From NCBI GenBank assembly GCA_028681275.1, contig JAQUIV010000006.1, forward strand, positions 1 through 38,517: a stretch of 38,517 nucleotides of DNA, read 5' to 3'. Numbering within the stretch: position 1 is the stretch's first letter; the number at the start of each line of letters is the position of its first letter. Position numbers and translations under genes: made by a program. Under the pieces are notes generated by a model. It saw only the letters and a list, made by a program, of their open reading frames with translations, made no database searches and was not told the DNA's origin. This document shows positions 36,064-38,517 of this stretch, piece after piece. This stretch comes from Aliarcobacter sp. Lineage in GTDB: Bacteria; Campylobacterota; Campylobacteria; Campylobacterales; Arcobacteraceae.

Positions 36064-36079
36064 AGATTTTTTTAAATCT
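36064..36079 (+). promoter_or_regulatory. Hairpin between leader peptide and sbp
   Basis: AGATTT (36064-36069) and AAATCT (36074-36079) pair around TTTT. Alternative pairings exist: the A-run at about 36053-36058 with the T-run 36067-36073, and GTGA (36061-36064) with TCAC (36088-36091). Several competing weak structures in a long leader are what an attenuator would show, but all are AT-rich and weak. Confidence 0.3.
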
Positions 36080-36132
36080 TTAAATTATCACACACTTAGT
36101 GTATATTAAATAAAAAAGAAAGAGAAAATAAA

Positions 36133-37212
36133 ATGAAAAAAGTATTTAAAAGTTTAGTTTTAGCAGCATTATTAGTTCCAGCAGTAGGTTTCTCAGCAGA
36201 TAGTTATGATTCAAAAGCAGAAGCAGCAAAAAAATCAGTAGACTTATTAAATGTATCTTATGACCCAACAAGAGAGTTATATGAAGCATACAACAAATCA
36301 TTTGCAACATATTGGAAAAATAAAACAGGTCAAGAAGTAACTGTAAAACAATCACATGGTGGTTCTGGAAAACAAGCACGAGCAGTAATCGATGGATTAG
36401 GTGCAGATGTTGTTACTTTAGCTTTAGCTTATGATATTGATGTAATTACTGAAAAAGCAAAACTGTTTGCACCTGATTGGCAAAAAAAATTAGCAAATAA
36501 TTCATCACCATATACTTCAACTATCGTATTTTTAGTTAGAAAAGGAAATCCAAAAGGGATTAAAGATTGGAATGATTTAGTAAAAGAGGGTGTTGAAGTT
36601 ATTACTCCAAATCCAAAAACATCAGGTGGTGCTAGATGGAATTATTTAGCAGCTTATGCATATTCACTTAAACAAGATTTAAGAGATTTAACAAAAATTG
36701 ATAGAAACTCAGACAAATTTAAAGCAGCAGATGCAAAAGCTTTAGAGTTTGTAAAAAAATTATTTAAAAATGTTCCAGTTCTTGACTCAGGAGCAAGAGG
36801 TTCAACAAATACATTTGTTCAAAGACAAATTGGAGATGTTTTACTTGCTTGGGAAAATGAGGCTTATTTAGCACTTAATGAGTTAGGAAAAGGTGAATAT
36901 GAAATTGTAACTCCATCTGTATCAATTTTAGCAGAACCACCAGTTGCAGTTGTGGAAGAAAATGCAAAAAAACATGGAACTTTAGATGTATCTAAAGCAT
37001 ATTTAGAAGCATTATATTCACCAGAGGGTCAAAAATTAGCAGCTAAAAACTATTATAGACCATATAAACCAGAACTAGCTGATAAAGAAGATATTGCAAG
37101 ATTTAAAAACCTTGAATTAGTAAAAATCAATGATGTATTTGTTGATTGGCAAACAGCTCAAAAAACACACTTTGATGATGGTGGAACATTCGATACTATT
37201 TATTCTAAATAG
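36133..37212 (+). CDS. sbp: Periplasmic sulfate/thiosulfate-binding protein
   Basis: 359 residues. Residues 1-22 are a Sec signal peptide (cleavage near GFSA/DSYD). The mature protein starts with [19 protein letters not shown], and has [27 protein letters not shown] and [18 protein letters not shown], the sulfate-binding protein signatures. It delivers sulfate or thiosulfate to an ABC permease. The permease and ATPase genes (cysT, cysW, cysA) that usually follow are not here; a gene relic and an FccB-like flavoprotein follow instead. Specificity for sulfate versus thiosulfate cannot be told. It is controlled by a consensus promoter, a predicted Rrf2 operator and a possible leader peptide. Confidence 0.93.
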   Translation: MKKVFKSLVLAALLVPAVGFSADSYDSKAEAAKKSVDLLNVSYDPTRELYEAYNKSFATYWKNKTGQEVTVKQSHGGSGKQARAVIDGLGADVVTLALAYDIDVITEKAKLFAPDWQKKLANNSSPYTSTIVFLVRKGNPKGIKDWNDLVKEGVEVITPNPKTSGGARWNYLAAYAYSLKQDLRDLTKIDRNSDKFKAADAKALEFVKKLFKNVPVLDSGARGSTNTFVQRQIGDVLLAWENEAYLALNELGKGEYEIVTPSVSILAEPPVAVVEENAKKHGTLDVSKAYLEALYSPEGQKLAAKNYYRPYKPELADKEDIARFKNLELVKINDVFVDWQTAQKTHFDDGGTFDTIYSK

Positions 37213-37235
37213 AAAATTAGTTTAAAGGAAATAAG

Positions 37236-37331
37236 GTGAGTCTTATTTTTTAATATAACACAAAAGAAGAAATTGACTTTTTAGTGGCTAAAATTAAAGA
37301 GTTTAAATATAGTCATTTTAGGGAGAGATAA
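37236..37331 (+). pseudogene. Relic of a cysteine desulfurase-like (class V aminotransferase) C-terminus
   Basis: In one frame the bases read VSLIF, stop (37251-37253), YNTKEEIDFLVAKIKEFKYS, HFRER, stop (37329-37331). Without the stop this is SLIFYNTKEEIDFLV, the C-terminal signature of SufS/CsdA/NifS-type enzymes, in which a phrase like VSL.FYNT.EEID.LV is common. The rest of the gene is absent because sbp ends 23 bases earlier. The last codons (AGGGAGAGA) provide the ribosome binding site of the next gene, which explains why the tail is kept. The identification rests on a short match, so it could be coincidence. Confidence 0.55.
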
Positions 37332-37333
37332 TT

Positions 37334-38517
37334 ATGAATAGAAGAGATTTGCTAAAATTCGGTACATTAGTGACTGCTACGACAGTTTTTGGTGCAACAA
37401 CTACAACAACTACTTCAAAAAATGAAGCAGTTGTTACAAAAGAGTTAGCTCTTTCAAAACCTTTGAATAACAAAGATAGAGTTATTATCATTGGTGGTGG
37501 ATATGCTGGTTTAACAGTTGCTAAAAATATTAGATTACATAATAAAAAGGCTCAAGTTATAGTATTTGAACCAAAAAATATATTTGCTTCTTGCCCATAT
37601 AGTAATCTTTGGTTTGGAGCAGTTCCAAATGTGAATTATGAAAATCTCATTTTTTCACCACTTGAACCAGCTTCAAAATATGATTTTGATATTGTAAATG
37701 ACAAAGTAATTTCAATAGATAGAAAAAGAAAAGTTATTACAACTTTAACTGATAGTTATGAATATTCTTTATTGGTTCTTGCAACTGGGATTGAATATGA
37801 TTATTCAACTTTTGGTTTAAATGATGAAGAAGCAAAAAAAGTTTATACAAAATTCCCAGCAAGTTATAGTGGTGGATTTGAACAGTTATCTTTGAAAAAA
37901 AATATTGAAAAATTCAAAGGTGGAACTTTTGTAATTACAGTTCCAAAAGGAACATATAGATGTCCACCTGCTCCTTATGAAAGAGCTGCTTTAATAGCTG
38001 ATTATTTCAAAACAAAAAAATTAGATGCTAAAGTTGTAATTCTTGATCCAAGGGAAAAACCAGCTGCAAAAGCAAAAGGTTTTTTAGAGGCTTATGATAC
38101 TTTATACAAAGATTATATTGAATATAGACCAAATAGTAATATCACAAAAATTGATTTGGATAAAAAAACGATTTTCTTTGATAAATTTGATGCAAAAGAA
38201 CAAGAGACAACAAAAGAGAGTTTAGTTTTTGATGATGCAAACATAATTCCAAGTAACAAAGCTTCAAAACTTTTACTTGAGAGTGGTTTAGAATTAACAG
38301 CTGAGGGTTGGGGAAGAGTAAAAGCACCAACATTTAGAAGTTTAAATGATGATAATGTTTATTTAGTTGGAGATGTTTTAGGTGAATATCCATTCCCAAA
38401 AAGTGCTCAAATGGCTCACTCTTGCGGAATTATTTTGGGTGAACAAATAGGAAAAAGATTAAATAAAGAAGACCCAAAAGAGGGTAGTGTATTCCCACAT
38501 AATGTGTGTTATTCACT
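37334..38517 (+). CDS. FccB-like sulfide dehydrogenase flavoprotein, Tat-exported (partial at window end)
   Basis: The frame stays open to the window end (394 codons visible). MNRRDLLKFG is a twin-arginine signal. The FAD-binding GGGYAG is at 54-59. FASCPYSN (C87) matches the place where FccB of Allochromatium links FAD covalently to a cysteine, and YRCPPAPYERAALIADY (C210) matches one redox-active cysteine. The partner cysteine, in a GWCPV segment in Allochromatium as I recall it, is replaced here by glycine (GWGRV, G327). GDVLGEYPFPKSAQMAHSCG is the second FAD motif. The family oxidises sulfide in the periplasm with a cytochrome c partner (FccA), or serves as SoxF. Given the missing cysteine, sulfide oxidation may differ. 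GGGAGAG is the ribosome binding site. Confidence 0.85.
   Translation, partial: MNRRDLLKFGTLVTATTVFGATTTTTTSKNEAVVTKELALSKPLNNKDRVIIIGGGYAGLTVAKNIRLHNKKAQVIVFEPKNIFASCPYSNLWFGAVPNVNYENLIFSPLEPASKYDFDIVNDKVISIDRKRKVITTLTDSYEYSLLVLATGIEYDYSTFGLNDEEAKKVYTKFPASYSGGFEQLSLKKNIEKFKGGTFVITVPKGTYRCPPAPYERAALIADYFKTKKLDAKVVILDPREKPAAKAKGFLEAYDTLYKDYIEYRPNSNITKIDLDKKTIFFDKFDAKEQETTKESLVFDDANIIPSNKASKLLLESGLELTAEGWGRVKAPTFRSLNDDNVYLVGDVLGEYPFPKSAQMAHSCGIILGEQIGKRLNKEDPKEGSVFPHNVCYS

Noticed and set aside
35814-36110. Repeated GTGTATATTAA at about 35819 and 36100
   Set aside because: The 11-base match is AT-rich and has no constant relation to other signals; likely chance.
37236-37253. Five-codon ORF MSLIF after sbp as a second leader peptide
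   Set aside because: It starts with GTG and ends at the stop inside the desulfurase-like relic; the relic explains the sequence better.

Overview
The window is chromosomal DNA from a Campylobacterota bacterium, most likely Arcobacter/Aliarcobacter-like. The base composition is very AT-rich and gene order matches conserved Campylobacterota blocks: rplY-pth-YjgP/YjgQ permease; pyrH-rpoZ-spoT-tyrS-nitronate monooxygenase-amidase; cvpA-lysS-glyA-SPOR. No tRNA, rRNA, CRISPR array, prophage or insertion sequence was seen. Genus assignment is inference from gene content and composition.

Layout. 1-2.7 kb: 3' end of glpD, then a TonB-dependent receptor with copper-receptor (OprC/NosA) metal motifs behind a strong inverted repeat. 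2.7-6.1 kb (minus): folD-lepB-rpiB, an unlisted 33-residue membrane protein, and a YfbR-like HD phosphohydrolase. 6.3-8.9 kb (plus): rplY, pth, an LptF/LptG permease and a Nudix hydrolase. 8.9-24.6 kb: one long minus-strand block (cvpA, lysS, glyA, SPOR protein, trpE, pdxJ, pdxA, an unknown ATPase, pyrH, rpoZ, spoT, tyrS, nitronate monooxygenase, amidase). 24.7-26.8 kb: an orphan sensor histidine kinase. 26.9-29.8 kb (plus): ispG, dnaB, a pseudopilin. 29.8-30.6 kb (minus): a secreted LigE-type DNA ligase. 30.8-35.2 kb (plus): apt, trpB, a DedA protein, pepA, a glycine-zipper lipoprotein. 35.2-38.5 kb (plus): a sulfur locus.

The sulfur locus is the most interesting part. An Rrf2-family regulator with three cysteines and the sulfate-binding-protein gene sbp are each driven by a near-consensus sigma-70 promoter. 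Each promoter carries the same 20-bp element (19/20 identical) at the same position over the predicted transcription start, so the regulator probably controls both itself and sbp. Between the second promoter and sbp lies a 10-codon ORF with a strong ribosome binding site, MMCDMCKKLY, in which half the residues contain sulfur; it is a candidate cysteine/methionine-sensing leader peptide. After sbp there are no sulfate permease genes. Instead there is a decayed tail of what looks like a cysteine desulfurase, then a Tat-exported FccB-like flavoprotein that runs off the window and lacks one of the two redox cysteines expected in that family.

Other unusual points: the amidase signal peptide can only be translated from an AUU start codon; ispG appears to be leaderless with a palindrome over its -10 box; rpoZ-spoT and trpE-pdxJ junctions carry regulatory-looking RNA structures at the downstream ribosome binding site.
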